From assembly GCA_965218935.1 (NCBI GenBank), contig CBDCMH010000001.1:248001-312000 (forward strand): a stretch of DNA of 64,000 nt, in the 5' to 3' direction. The first letter of the stretch is position 1. Every line of letters starts with the position of its first letter. Origin of the DNA: JADFOI01 sp965218935. Lineage in GTDB: Bacteria; Acidobacteriota; UBA6911; RPQK01; JADFOI01. Both the position numbers and the translations under genes were made by a program. A model generated the notes under the pieces. That model was not told where the DNA came from. It did not search any database and saw only the letters and a list, made by a program, of their open reading frames with translations. Below, piece by piece: positions 42,433 to 51,211 of the stretch.

Positions 42433-43337
42433 GATTCTGCAGTTTTTCCCTTGGCAACAAGAATCGTTTTGGATTTGAACTCCAAGAGGGAAAGATTGTG
42501 GATCTACTCGAGGCTGGAAGAGAGCTCACCGCCCGAGGAGCGCTTTCCACCCCGGAAGAAGAGCTCCTGGACGCCCCAGATCTGAAGTCCTGGTTTTCAC
42601 GGGAGGCGGCGTCCATTGAGGTTGCCCGTAAAATGGGTGAGCTGCTCGAGGGAAACTCAGAGGGGGTCTACCCAAGAGAGGATGTCCAGCTTTTACCCCC
42701 TATCCCCAATCCCGAGAAGATCATCTGTATTGGCTTGAATTACAGGGACCATGCTGAGGAGCAAAACCTGTCTCTTCCCCAGAATCCCCTCATATTTGCC
42801 AAGTTTTCGAGCAGCCTCATTGGTACCGACGATGAGATCAGACTTCCCGCCATCAGCCAAAAAGTGGACCCGGAAGCGGAACTGTGCGTCGTGATGATGC
42901 AGAGCGGTAAAGGACTCTCACCAGAGAGAGCACGTCAGGCCATCGCTGGTTACACCATAGGGAACGACGTCAGCGCCAGGGATCTGCAATTTTCCGACAA
43001 GCAATGGGTTCGTGGGAAGTCCTGCGACACCTTTGCTCCCTGCGGTCCTTTTCTGGTCACGGAAGATGAAATCGGGGACCCTCATCAGCTGGATGTCGAG
43101 CTTAAAGTGAACGGTAAGGTGCAACAGTCCTCCAACACCCGACACCTGATCTTCGATTGCTACACGTTGGTTTCCTATATTTCACAGAGCATTACATTGA
43201 AAACGGGTGATCTGATTTTTACAGGGACACCAGCAGGAGTGGGTGTGTTTCGTAAGCCCCCTGTCTTCCTGAAGGCTGGGGATGTGGTCGAAGTGTCGAT
43301 CGAGAAGATCGGAACTCTAAGAAATCCGGTAAGTTAA
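42429..43337 (+). CDS. Fumarylacetoacetate-hydrolase family protein
   Basis: 302 residues from a GTG overlapping the previous stop. The catalytic domain has KIICIGLNYRDHAEE, the acidic metal ligands in DPEAELCVVM, the YTIGNDVSARDLQ loop and FTGTPAGVGVF near the end, all typical of the FAH/2-oxohepta-3-ene-dioate superfamily. Many members act as acylpyruvate hydrolases or dehydratases in aromatic or sugar-acid catabolism; the exact substrate is not clear. It is followed by a long inverted repeat that could end transcription. Confidence 0.9.
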   Translation: MRFCSFSLGNKNRFGFELQEGKIVDLLEAGRELTARGALSTPEEELLDAPDLKSWFSREAASIEVARKMGELLEGNSEGVYPREDVQLLPPIPNPEKIICIGLNYRDHAEEQNLSLPQNPLIFAKFSSSLIGTDDEIRLPAISQKVDPEAELCVVMMQSGKGLSPERARQAIAGYTIGNDVSARDLQFSDKQWVRGKSCDTFAPCGPFLVTEDEIGDPHQLDVELKVNGKVQQSSNTRHLIFDCYTLVSYISQSITLKTGDLIFTGTPAGVGVFRKPPVFLKAGDVVEVSIEKIGTLRNPVS

Positions 43338-43531
43338 CAGCCGGCGGACCGGCTGAGATCCTAAATCCTAAATTCCAAATCATAAACAAATCCTAAATAT
43401 CAAATCCTAAATCACAAATAAATTCCCAATTCCAAATCTGAAACCTTCGGAGTTTGTTTAGGATTTAGTGCTTGGAATTTGTTTGGAATTTATGATTTAT
43501 GATTTAGGATTTCAGCCGGTTTACCGGCTGT
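43338..43531. repeat. AAATCC-type array forming a long inverted repeat between convergent genes
   Basis: Many short units such as atcctaaatcctaaattccaaatc run left to right. The right half has the reverse complement order (ggaatttatgatttatgatttaggatttc), and both ends carry ccggctg / cagccgg. The whole could fold into a hairpin more than 80 bp long. The right 40 nt code the last residues (KPAEILNHKS) of the GNAT gene. Confidence 0.85.
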
Positions 43532-44464
43532 TGATTCTCTTACAAAGGCATGAAAATCCCTTGTCTTTTGAAAGCCGAGGCGGTCATAGAGTCGGCAGGC
43601 ACCCTCATTAGCCTCGGACACCGACAAGGTGATGCGCTTCAGTCCAGACTCGCGCGCATCTTTGAAATAGGTCTGTAAAAGATAGGATCCGAGTCCCTTT
43701 CCCTGACAATCACTTCTTACTGAAATTTGGGGGATCATGCCCGTATCCGGACTGATCTTTGAAGTGAGTAAAACTCCGCAGACCTGCTCCTCAGAATCCA
43801 AAACGACATAACTGGTCTTGGGGCTAAAAGTGCCACACCCGGGATGTTTGACCAGGTTGTTCAAGAATCGCATACACCCCTCCGGGGACTGGTAGTCGTG
43901 GCAAAGCTTGTAATCGGTGGAACCTCGGTAGCTGTTACAGATCACATCAGCTACCGGGAAAAAGAAACTGTTTTCCCACCTCGAGACTCGGAAGTTCGAT
44001 CGAATCTTCAATCCCTTGTCTTCCTGCTGCTGATCCAGTGGAAAGAAAAGAAAATGACGTTTGTTCGCCGTAAATTCATGTTCCAAGAACAGAGGGACCA
44101 AGTCGCAGTTGAATGCAAAGATCTGGCTTTCGATTCTCCGGATCTGATTCCCGTCGCTCAGGGAATGAAGAATCTCGTTGAGAAGGTCGGCATAAGCTGC
44201 GGCAGTGGCGCACTCGGATCGGACGAAGAGATTGCCAATGTAGGCGACCGGCTCATTGATCACGTAGTAGGAATAGCCTGAAAGAGCGCCTGAATCAGTC
44301 TTGATGGCCCAGCCGGACAGGCTTCGAGAGGAAACATATTGCCTGATCACCGACACGGCCGGCTGATAGTCCCAGAAAAGCTCATCTTGCCAACACTGGA
44401 TCTCCTGCTGAAAAATACTCTCGAGATCCTTAGAGTCGACCTGAGAAAGGGGCACGACGTCCAT
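43490..44464 (-). CDS. GNAT-family N-acetyltransferase
   Basis: 324 residues from the ATG at 44464 (a GTG at 44479 is also open). The C-terminal half has the acetyl-CoA loop VRSDCQGKGLGSYLLQ followed by LTVSEANEGACRLYDRLGFQ-like pattern, typical GNAT. The N-terminal half looks like a second, degenerate GNAT lobe. The substrate is unknown. The last ~10 residues come from the dispersed AAATCC repeat, so the native end has been changed. It diverges from the YhaM-like gene. Confidence 0.85.
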   Translation of the reverse strand: MDVVPLSQVDSKDLESIFQQEIQCWQDELFWDYQPAVSVIRQYVSSRSLSGWAIKTDSGALSGYSYYVINEPVAYIGNLFVRSECATAAAYADLLNEILHSLSDGNQIRRIESQIFAFNCDLVPLFLEHEFTANKRHFLFFPLDQQQEDKGLKIRSNFRVSRWENSFFFPVADVICNSYRGSTDYKLCHDYQSPEGCMRFLNNLVKHPGCGTFSPKTSYVVLDSEEQVCGVLLTSKISPDTGMIPQISVRSDCQGKGLGSYLLQTYFKDARESGLKRITLSVSEANEGACRLYDRLGFQKTRDFHAFVRESTAGKPAEILNHKS

Positions 44465-44576
44465 CGCCTCATTGTACACAACCGCTGACGGCTGTCAGCG
44501 GAAATTCCGAGTTCAAAACGCAAAATTCGAAGCAAATGGGCCTGTCAGTCTGGGGTGCTATCGTGCTGGTCGAACC

Positions 44577-45551
44577 ATGAAATTCATCAAGTCCCTGGAA
44601 GAGGCCGAATCCGTCACTTCCTACGGTCAAATTCGCAAAAAACAGATTCGCTTGAAGAAGAATGGAGAGCCGTATTTGCGCTTGGTGCTCGGGGACAGTA
44701 GCGGCCGAATAGAAGGCAAGATATGGGACAACATCGAGGCATTTGAAAAGGAGATTGAAGAAGGAGACTTCGTCAAATACCGGGGAGTGGTTCAGACCTA
44801 CAACGATAATAAGCAGCTGATTGTCAAAAAAATCCGAAAGGCGCTTCCGGAAGATTCCAGCAACGGCTTTGACGTGAAGAATCTGATTCCCTGCACAGAA
44901 TACGACATTGACGAAATGTGGCAGAAACTTCGTACCCTGGTCCTTGAGCAAACCTCGCGACCCTGTATCCTGACGCTTTTGACCAATGTTTTGGAGGCAA
45001 ATGAAGAACAGATCAAGAGTTTTCCAGCCGGTATTGAGATCCATCACAGTTACTGGGGTGGATTTCTGGAACATGTCTTGTCCGTTTTGGAAAGCGCCCT
45101 CTTCTTTGCCGGAAAATATCCGGACCTGGACAAGGATCTGTTGATCGCAGGCGCCATTTTGCATGATATCGGGAAATTGGAAGAATTGGGCAGCGCCACA
45201 ACTCCTTCCTTCACAACCCGAGGTTACCTGATTGGCCACGTGGTCCTGGGACGCGACCTGCTGCGCCAGGAGGCAGATCGGATTCCCGAATTTCCCCCCA
45301 AGTTGCTGATGCTGCTCGAGCATCTGATTTTGAGCCATCAGGGAAAACTGGAATGGGGTTCTCCCCGACGGCCGAAGATACCGGAGGCGCTTGTTCTTCA
45401 CTATATTGACGATCTGGATGCAAAGCTGAATCGACTCTACCAGATCATCGATGAGGATCCTGGAGATTCGGATTTCACCGCATACGACCGGTATCTGGGG
45501 AGAGTCCTGTTCAAGGGCGATTATGACGAACCTAGCCTGGACCATGCATAG
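44577..45551 (+). CDS. OB-fold / HD-domain exoribonuclease (YhaM-like)
   Basis: 324 residues from the ATG at 44577. The N-terminal OB fold (RLVLGDSSGRIEGKIWDN, residues ~27-45) binds nucleic acid and the HD domain holds HILHDIGKLEELG-like residues (HD near 195-196) with upstream His (HHSYWGGFLEHVL). YhaM enzymes are 3'-5' exonucleases. The C-terminal PSLDHA and stop TAG are coded by the left end of a MITE (separate entry), so the original end may have been different. A promoter is not apparent. Confidence 0.9.
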   Translation: MKFIKSLEEAESVTSYGQIRKKQIRLKKNGEPYLRLVLGDSSGRIEGKIWDNIEAFEKEIEEGDFVKYRGVVQTYNDNKQLIVKKIRKALPEDSSNGFDVKNLIPCTEYDIDEMWQKLRTLVLEQTSRPCILTLLTNVLEANEEQIKSFPAGIEIHHSYWGGFLEHVLSVLESALFFAGKYPDLDKDLLIAGAILHDIGKLEELGSATTPSFTTRGYLIGHVVLGRDLLRQEADRIPEFPPKLLMLLEHLILSHQGKLEWGSPRRPKIPEALVLHYIDDLDAKLNRLYQIIDEDPGDSDFTAYDRYLGRVLFKGDYDEPSLDHA

Positions 45552-45730
45552 GTTCTCGTCCCGAAGCGACGAAAGCGCCGACCTGAGTGCGCCCGGCCTC
45601 CTCAACGTACTGCAGTGAATACGTTTGCGGGGGCCTCGGTCGCGCGTGGCGCCCGCTTGCGGGTCGCGCCGTCAGGGCCGGATGATTTCGTCGCTGCAGT
45701 AGAGAAGTTATGCCTAACCATCGCTGGCCA
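45533..45730. mobile_element. Degenerate MITE of the TAGCCCGGA family
   Basis: Its left end (tagcctggaccatgcatagg, then tcgtc-cgaagcgacgaaagcgccgacctga) matches the reverse complement of the right half of the MITE at 53103-53240 closely for about 50 bp. Its right part (ccgcttgcgggtcg, ctgcagtagaga) matches the other half less well. The right terminus has decayed. The left end provides the stop of the YhaM-like gene. Confidence 0.85.
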
Positions 45731-45731
45731 G

Positions 45732-45761
45732 TTGCCTCAAGTTCCAAGTAAGCCCTATAAT
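45732..45761 (+). promoter_or_regulatory. Promoter of the HPF-sigma gene, giving a near-leaderless mRNA
   Basis: TTGCCT (45732-45737) and a perfect TATAAT (45756-45761) are 18 bp apart. The start codon at 45772 is only 10 nt after the -10 box, so the transcript would begin about 3-5 nt before ATG. The ggggcggg upstream of the ATG would then not be in the mRNA as a ribosome site. Confidence 0.65.
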
Positions 45762-45771
45762 TCGGGGCGGG

Positions 45772-46725
45772 ATGAACTTAAGGATTCAGCACCGCCGTTT
45801 GAGGGTCACAGAGGCTCTGAAACGCCTTATCGATCGGCACGCCAATAAGGTGGAGAAGATCCTGCCTACGTTTACTCCTCAGGACCTGGACCTCCACGTT
45901 AGCCTGGAAAGGCTGCCCCGAGGAGAGCAGTACCATGCCGTGCTGGTGATGACCATGCCGCAGAGAACGCTCCATGTGGAGAGGATAGAAAACAATCCCG
46001 CCACCAGTGTGCTGAGAGCGTTTGACGAGCTGCTGCGAAAGATCAAAAAATTCAAGAGCCAGCTGAATCGAGAGAGTTTTTGGAAAAAGGAGCCCGTTTC
46101 CGCGAGTACCGAATCTCCAAGCCACAAGACACGCATACTCGAGAATGCGATCAACCAGAATCTCGACAAGATAGAGAACTACATCCGCCGTGAGCTGTTC
46201 CATCGTGCTTTAACAGAGGAAGTCCCGACTGGGCTCCTGCAAACCCCGGCCTTACTGGATGAGATTTTCCTGAAAGTAAGTTCCACGGTCCTGGATCGAC
46301 CGGAAGATCTCCCCCTGGAGCAGTGGATGTTTCAAATTGCCCGTAAGGAGTTGAACAGTCGATTGCAGGACTTTAGGGAGTCCCGTGAGAACCCGCATGT
46401 CGAGGAGAGAGCCAGCACGCCTTCGAAATGGGATGACGAGGAACTGACTTTCTATCAACCTGATGAAGTGCTGAGTCTGGAAGATCTCATACGCGATGAG
46501 CACGCGGTGAGTCCAGAGCAACTTTTGGCCCAGGAAGAGGCCGAGGACGAGCTCCACAAGGCCGTAGCGTCTCTTCCCAGTGCCGTTCGCGAGTCCTTCG
46601 TTCTTTTTGCTCTGGAGGGTCTTAATTCCGATGAAGTGGCAATGATTGTGGGTAAGAGCCCCACAGAGGTCGTGAAGAACGTGGAGAAGGCCCGCATGGA
46701 GTTGCGTAAGTGCCTGGGTTCATAA
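45772..46725 (+). CDS. Fusion of an HPF/RaiA ribosome-associated domain with a sigma-70-like region
   Basis: 317 residues. Residues 1-~105 match the hibernation-promoting factor/RaiA fold (LRIQHRRLRVTEALKRLIDRHANKVEKI, then the VSLERLPRGEQYHAVLVMTMPQRTLHVERI strands). Residues ~118-200 look like sigma region 2 (LLDEIFLKVSSTV, LPLEQWMFQIARKELN). Residues ~255-317 look like region 4 (LPSAVRESFVLFALEGLNSDEVAMIVGKSPTEVVKNVEKARMELRKCL), the ECF-type helix-turn-helix. A ribosome-binding domain joined to a sigma-like domain could couple ribosome state to transcription, but this is inference. It is followed 22 nt later by an aminotransferase gene. Confidence 0.85.
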   Translation: MNLRIQHRRLRVTEALKRLIDRHANKVEKILPTFTPQDLDLHVSLERLPRGEQYHAVLVMTMPQRTLHVERIENNPATSVLRAFDELLRKIKKFKSQLNRESFWKKEPVSASTESPSHKTRILENAINQNLDKIENYIRRELFHRALTEEVPTGLLQTPALLDEIFLKVSSTVLDRPEDLPLEQWMFQIARKELNSRLQDFRESRENPHVEERASTPSKWDDEELTFYQPDEVLSLEDLIRDEHAVSPEQLLAQEEAEDELHKAVASLPSAVRESFVLFALEGLNSDEVAMIVGKSPTEVVKNVEKARMELRKCLGS

Positions 46726-46747
46726 GGATGGAGAAAAGGATACAGCT

Positions 46748-47950
46748 ATGAAATTAACCAAAAGAATGGCCAACATTTCCCCCTCACCTATCATGGCGGT
46801 GACGCAGGCAGCCCAGCAGCTGAAGAGTCAGGGTATCGATGTTGTGGATCTGGGAGTGGGTGAGCCGGATTTCCCAACACCACAGTCGATTAAGCAGGCC
46901 GGCATCGATGCTATCGAAGGAGATTTCACGAAATATACGGCCGCTGCGGGCATTCCGGAGCTGCGCCAGGAAGTGGCGGATCAATACAACCGAAGGTGGG
47001 GTACGGACTTTTCGGGGGCCCATGTCGTTGTTTCCTCCGGTTCGAAACACTCCATTTACAACGTCTGTATGGCCCTGTTTGAGGAAGGTGATGAAGTTCT
47101 ATTGCCCACTCCCTATTGGGTCACTTTTCCGGAAGTCATTAAGATGACCGGCGCCGTGCCGCGTGAGGTTGAAACTTCACAGGAGAACGGATTCGTCCTC
47201 CAGGTGGAAGATGTCGAAAAGAAGATCACCTCCAAAAGCAAAGGGATTGTTGTCAATACCCCCAGTAATCCCACGGGGGCGGTCATACCCGGCCCTATTA
47301 TCGAGGAACTGGTGGCCCTGGCTCGCAGCAAAGGATTATTCATACTTTTTGATGAAGCCTATGATTGCTTCACTTACGGCGAGACTTCACACGTATCGTT
47401 GGCCTCTTTCGTCAAGCCTTCGGAAGATTTTTACGCCATCCTGAGTTCGGTATCCAAATCCTATTCGATGACGGGCTGGAGAATCGGCTTCTGTGTAGGC
47501 CATCTCGACCTGATGAAGAAGCTTACCGCATTTCAGAGTCATCAATCGGGGAACCCCACATCCATATCACAAAAGGCCGCTCTGTATGCTCTCCGGAGCG
47601 ATCCCCAATTGATCCAGGAAATGAAGGAAAAGTATGAGGAGCGGAGAGATTTTGTACTGCGCTCCCTGAAGGAGCTTCCCGGTTTTTCCTGTCCGCCGCC
47701 GGATGGAGCATTTTACATGTTTCCCAATGTAGAAGGCTGCATGGAAAGGATGGGACTCTCCACCTCTGAAGAATTCTCCACATTTTTGATCCAGGAAGCG
47801 AGAGTTGCCACTGTTCCCGGTTCGGCCTTTGGGATGGAGGGGTACATTCGTATTTCCTATGCCGCTTCCATGGATCAGCTCACAGAAGCCTTCTCACGAA
47901 TCAAGGCAGCCCTTCCCTCAAGCCTGGAAGAAGCAAAAGCGAGGCCTTAA
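46748..47950 (+). CDS. Class I/II aminotransferase (aspartate aminotransferase-like)
   Basis: 400 residues, PLP fold type I. The signature LGVGEPDFPTPQ is at the N-terminus, the PLP lysine is in SSVSKSYSMTGWRIGF (about residue 239), and NTPSNPTGAV precedes it. This subgroup acts on aspartate/glutamate and sometimes aromatic substrates or prephenate. It probably links to the lysine/threonine/methionine genes at 11-17 kb only by pathway, not by operon. Its coding end runs into the region from which the next gene's frame begins. Confidence 0.93.
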   Translation: MKLTKRMANISPSPIMAVTQAAQQLKSQGIDVVDLGVGEPDFPTPQSIKQAGIDAIEGDFTKYTAAAGIPELRQEVADQYNRRWGTDFSGAHVVVSSGSKHSIYNVCMALFEEGDEVLLPTPYWVTFPEVIKMTGAVPREVETSQENGFVLQVEDVEKKITSKSKGIVVNTPSNPTGAVIPGPIIEELVALARSKGLFILFDEAYDCFTYGETSHVSLASFVKPSEDFYAILSSVSKSYSMTGWRIGFCVGHLDLMKKLTAFQSHQSGNPTSISQKAALYALRSDPQLIQEMKEKYEERRDFVLRSLKELPGFSCPPPDGAFYMFPNVEGCMERMGLSTSEEFSTFLIQEARVATVPGSAFGMEGYIRISYAASMDQLTEAFSRIKAALPSSLEEAKARP

Positions 47951-48836
47951 AACGAGCAATTCCCTCGACCATATTTCCGTCGTTCTCGTTGAACCCCGGG
48001 AGGGTGGAAACATTGGTTCAACCGCCCGCGCGATGAAGAACATGGGCTTGCAGTACCTCAAGCTGGTGAGCCCCATGGAATCGGTCAACGAGCAGTGCCG
48101 GAGGATGGCGGGAAAGGCCATTGAGCTGGTCCATGCAGCCCCGATTTATGCCTCTTTGGATGAGGCACTCACCGAGGAAAATGTGGTTATTGGGACCACA
48201 TCGGCGCGGGAGCGGGAAGCCAAACAGCGCCTCCACACTCCGCGGGAAATCGCGGCCCTGATCCGGAAGTATGGAGAATCCCAGCGAGTGGCACTGGTTT
48301 TTGGTCCTGAGCGAAGTGGCCTGACCGACCCGCAATTGGCAAGATGTCAGTACCTCGTCTCCATCCCTTCCAACCTGGACCATCCTGTCCTGAACCTCTC
48401 CCAGGCGGTGCTAGTTCTTGCTTACGAAATCCTTACTGCTGGCCCCATATCATCCGATGGGAACCTTCAGGTTGCTTCCGATGAAGAGCGCGAGCAGATG
48501 TTTTCGGACATGCAGCGGGTTTTACTGGATATTGGATTTCTGAATCCTCACAATCCGAGCCATATCATGCGTTCCATCCGGAGATTTCTGGGTCGTGCCG
48601 ATCTCACCCCACGTGATGTCCAGATCCTGCGAGGGATCATGACCCAGATGGAATGGTACACAGCCGGCAGACCGGCTGAAATCCAAAATTCAAAATTCCA
48701 AATCACAAACAAATCCCAAATTCAAAATCCCATCTCTAAGAGCGGGGAGGGTGTCAAGCAGAAAAAGAGACACACCTCTCCGGCAGCGGCCGACAGGCCG
48801 CTCAAGAAGAGCCAAAAGCACTCTGAGGATCGCTAA
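47859..48836 (+). CDS. TrmJ-like tRNA/rRNA 2'-O-methyltransferase (SPOUT), start unclear
   Basis: The SPOUT core is plain: ISVVLVEPREGGNIGSTARAMKNMG at its start, VVIGTTSARERE, ALVFGPERSGLTDPQL, and SIPSNLDHPVLNLSQAVLVLAYEI, as in TrmJ/TrmH, which methylate tRNA position 32. No ATG, GTG or TTG lies near the natural N-terminus at ~47950; the nearest in-frame ATG is 47859, 92 nt inside the preceding gene. A rare start codon (ATT at 47973 or ACG at 47952) is possible. The final ~60 residues (RPAEIQNSKFQITNKSQ and a Lys-rich tail) come from the dispersed AAATCC repeat. Confidence 0.85.
   Translation: MPLPWISSQKPSHESRQPFPQAWKKQKRGLKTSNSLDHISVVLVEPREGGNIGSTARAMKNMGLQYLKLVSPMESVNEQCRRMAGKAIELVHAAPIYASLDEALTEENVVIGTTSAREREAKQRLHTPREIAALIRKYGESQRVALVFGPERSGLTDPQLARCQYLVSIPSNLDHPVLNLSQAVLVLAYEILTAGPISSDGNLQVASDEEREQMFSDMQRVLLDIGFLNPHNPSHIMRSIRRFLGRADLTPRDVQILRGIMTQMEWYTAGRPAEIQNSKFQITNKSQIQNPISKSGEGVKQKKRHTSPAAADRPLKKSQKHSEDR
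48664..48735. repeat. AAATCC-type repeat in the trmJ-like 3' coding end
   Basis: It begins cggcagaccggctgaaatcc and runs through aaaattcaaaattccaaatcacaaacaaatcccaaa. It gives the odd Gln/Asn/Lys/Ile-rich tail of the methyltransferase. Confidence 0.85.
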
Positions 48837-48958
48837 GGTTCTTTGCATCGCCAGTTGACATCATTACGGGTTCAGTACCCAACCATCTCTCCGGTGACCA
48901 GCCACCAAGATGTCTCGTTCAATCTCCCGAAGGAGGGGACCGCCTCATCAAACAACGG
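48837..48958. other. Intergenic stretch before the IS110 relic
   Basis: A 122-nt gap between the methyltransferase and the IS110 relic. No gene or strong site is visible. Confidence 0.4.
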
Positions 48959-49718
48959 TCATGAAAGACCATGGGATTTGGCAGGCAAGTCCCGTACTGA
49001 CGCCCGTCTTAGAAACTCCGGATAATCGATTCCATCCCGCAGCAGCACCCAGGACCAGACCAGCAGCTTGCGGGCCGCTGCCACTCGGGCCACCGGCATC
49101 CCTTGGCGATGGAGCAAGCGGCTGTAAAAGCGTTTCAGACGCGGCTCGTATCGGGTCGCTGAGAGCGCCGACTGCACCAGCAGCCAGCGCAGCATCCGAT
49201 CTCCCTGCTTGCTGATCTTCCCGTAGCGTCGTCGCTTGTTCGGGTTGTCCGAGCTGTGCTCTACACTGTCGAGTCCCACCTAGCTGACCACCTGTCTCAT
49301 GCCGGCAAAACGCTTCACTGGGCCTAACGTTCGCACCCGATACAGCGAGGTGAGGGGACCCACTCCCGGGATGCTCATCAACCGAACAGACTCCGGGTCT
49401 CCAGCCGCCCAGCCTTCGATCTCCTTCTGCCGTTCCCTGATGCGCTTCTCCAGCTCCTCGATCCGATCCAGCAGCTCATCTCGCTCACGCTCCAGCCGGG
49501 CCCCCATCGACAACGCCCGAATCTTCTCTCGAGACGCCTTGGACAAGGAGCCTGACTTGATCTGTAGGTTGAAGTTGTACACCAACGCCCGCAGCGTGTT
49601 TACACAGCGCGTGCGCTCCCGTGCCAACTTCACCCGGTAGCGGATCAACGTCTTCTCCTCCCGCTGCTCAGGATCCGGTCGCCACACCTGCGGGAACTCT
49701 TCCCGCACTTGTATCCCG
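48959..49718 (-). pseudogene. IS110-family transposase, C-terminal part with an in-frame stop
   Basis: On the minus strand this codes the middle and C-terminal parts of an IS110/IS116/IS902-type transposase: RTRCVNTLRALVYNFNL, a coiled coil, then VRLMSIPGVGPLTSLYRVRTLG with the helix-hairpin-helix motif, RFAGMRQVVS, a TAG stop at 49280-49282, and then VGLDSVEHSSDNPNKRRRYGKISKQGDRMLRWLLVQSA to the end. Tyr is usual at the stop position (SYVGL), so a single base change may explain it. The N-terminal part lies at 51243-51521, cut off by an IS3-type element. The gene is dead in two ways. Confidence 0.88.
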
Positions 49719-49865
49719 TCAGCGAAAGTGGGACACATAGGGCCGAGAGTTAAGAGAGAGTTGGAAGGTTTGAGGGGGTGAGATCTCACCCCCTCAAAGG
49801 GCTGATCTTGACAGCCCATCAGAGCAAGCCGATGCTGGTCATGGCACAACCAAAAGGAGAACGCT

Positions 49866-50192
49866 ATGACCACAGACGTCGTCAAACAGATCCGTAGGGC
49901 CACCCGCCGGAGATTCACGGCCGAAGAGAAGATCCACATCGTTTTGGAGGGGCTCCGCGGAGAGATTCCCGTCACCGAACTGTGCCGCAAAGAAGGGATT
50001 CAACCTTCGATCTACTACAAGTGGTCCAAGGCCTTCCTGGATTCGGGCAAAAACGGTCTAACCCGGGAGACCCAACGGAATGCGACTTCCGGTGAGGTGC
50101 GTCGCTTGAAGGAGGAGAATGAGGCCTTGAAGAAGGCGGTGGCCGAGACGGTAGTGGAGAACCAAAAGCTAAAAAAAAGTTTGGGCCTGTAA
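49866..50192 (+). CDS. IS3-family transposase OrfA (helix-turn-helix)
   Basis: 108 residues. Opens with a basic helix-turn-helix of the transposase-8 type (TRRRFTAEEKIHIVLEGLRGE, ELCRKEGIQPSIYYKWSKAF) followed by a leucine-zipper-like coiled coil (EVRRLKEENEALKKAVAETVVENQKL). It binds the element ends. It ends 20 nt before OrfB; no frameshift slippery site is obvious, so the two may be made separately. Confidence 0.9.
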   Translation: MTTDVVKQIRRATRRRFTAEEKIHIVLEGLRGEIPVTELCRKEGIQPSIYYKWSKAFLDSGKNGLTRETQRNATSGEVRRLKEENEALKKAVAETVVENQKLKKSLGL

Positions 50193-50212
50193 GGCGAAGG
50201 AGGTATCAGAGG

Positions 50213-51211
50213 ATGCTCAGCGAGCACAAGCTGGAAGTTTTAAGGACAGTGGAGGCCTCCGAGTTACCGGTCCGGGAGGTGCTGGATCAACTCGAGATCC
50301 CCCGCTCGACCTACTATCGCTGGAGACACCACTTTCGAAAGAGGGGGTTGGCAGGCTTGCGGGACCGTCCCCCAGGATCAGGACGGGTTTGGAATCAGAT
50401 CCTGCCCAAAGAACGGGACCGAATCCTGGAGATGGCGCTGCTGTTTCCAGAGTGGTCCTCACGAGAAGTGAGCTGCCAGGTGACGGATAGGTGCGGGTTT
50501 ACGGTCTCGGAATCCTCGGTCTACCGGATTTTGAAAGCGGAAGGGCTGATTCGGGAGGTTCAACTCCGGAGCTTTCCAGCCGAATCGGAATATCGAATCA
50601 AGACGACCCGACCCAACCAGCAGTGGCAAACGGATGCGACCTATCTTCTGGTCAAGAACTGGGGCTGGTACTATCTGATCTCAGTACTGGATGACTTTAG
50701 CCGGAGGATCCTGGCCTGGGGACTTCACACGGCCATGCGTGCTGGAGACTTCAGCCAGGTGGTCGAGGCGGCTTGTGAGAGAACGGGTGTGGAACAGGCT
50801 CCGTTGTCTGATCGGCCCCGGCTGGTGACAGACCGCGGACCGGCTTTGATCTCCAAAGACTTTGGTCAGTATCTGGAGACCAAGGGACTGGGCCACATCC
50901 TGGCCTCACCCTATCATCCCCAGACCAACGGGAAGATCGAACGCTACCATCGTTCCTGCAAGGAACGCATCAACCTAATGGTCTGGGAGACACCCGAGGA
51001 GTTGGAGCGAGAAATCGCGGTCTTTATCGACTACTACAACTCCAGGCGCTATCACGAGGCCCTGGGTAACGTCACACCCGATGACATGTACTTCGCAAGA
51101 CGAGATTCCATCCACACAAAAAGGAGAAGATTGAAAGGAGTCACCCTTGCCCGTCGGCAGGCGATCAATGCTAAACTAGCCCGATCAGCATCGGTTCCCA
51201 CTGTCTCTTAG
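50213..51211 (+). CDS. IS3-family transposase OrfB (DDE integrase)
   Basis: 332 residues. An N-terminal HTH (EVLDQLEIPRSTYYRWRHHF) leads to the rve-type core. The acidic triad is visible: QTDATYL (~142), TDRGPAL (~206) and GKIERYHR (~242, Glu). A basic C-terminal tail follows. The frame is complete with no stops, so the element may be active. The gene stop is 31 nt from the right terminal repeat. Confidence 0.92.
   Translation: MLSEHKLEVLRTVEASELPVREVLDQLEIPRSTYYRWRHHFRKRGLAGLRDRPPGSGRVWNQILPKERDRILEMALLFPEWSSREVSCQVTDRCGFTVSESSVYRILKAEGLIREVQLRSFPAESEYRIKTTRPNQQWQTDATYLLVKNWGWYYLISVLDDFSRRILAWGLHTAMRAGDFSQVVEAACERTGVEQAPLSDRPRLVTDRGPALISKDFGQYLETKGLGHILASPYHPQTNGKIERYHRSCKERINLMVWETPEELEREIAVFIDYYNSRRYHEALGNVTPDDMYFARRDSIHTKRRRLKGVTLARRQAINAKLARSASVPTVS

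Noticed and set aside
44469..45605. 378-residue minus-strand frame opposite the YhaM-like gene
   Set aside because: No motifs; the plus strand has an OB fold and HD domain.
49280..49282. TAG in the IS110 gene as a recoded codon (for example pyrrolysine)
   Set aside because: The gene is also split by another element, so a plain nonsense mutation is the simpler reading.
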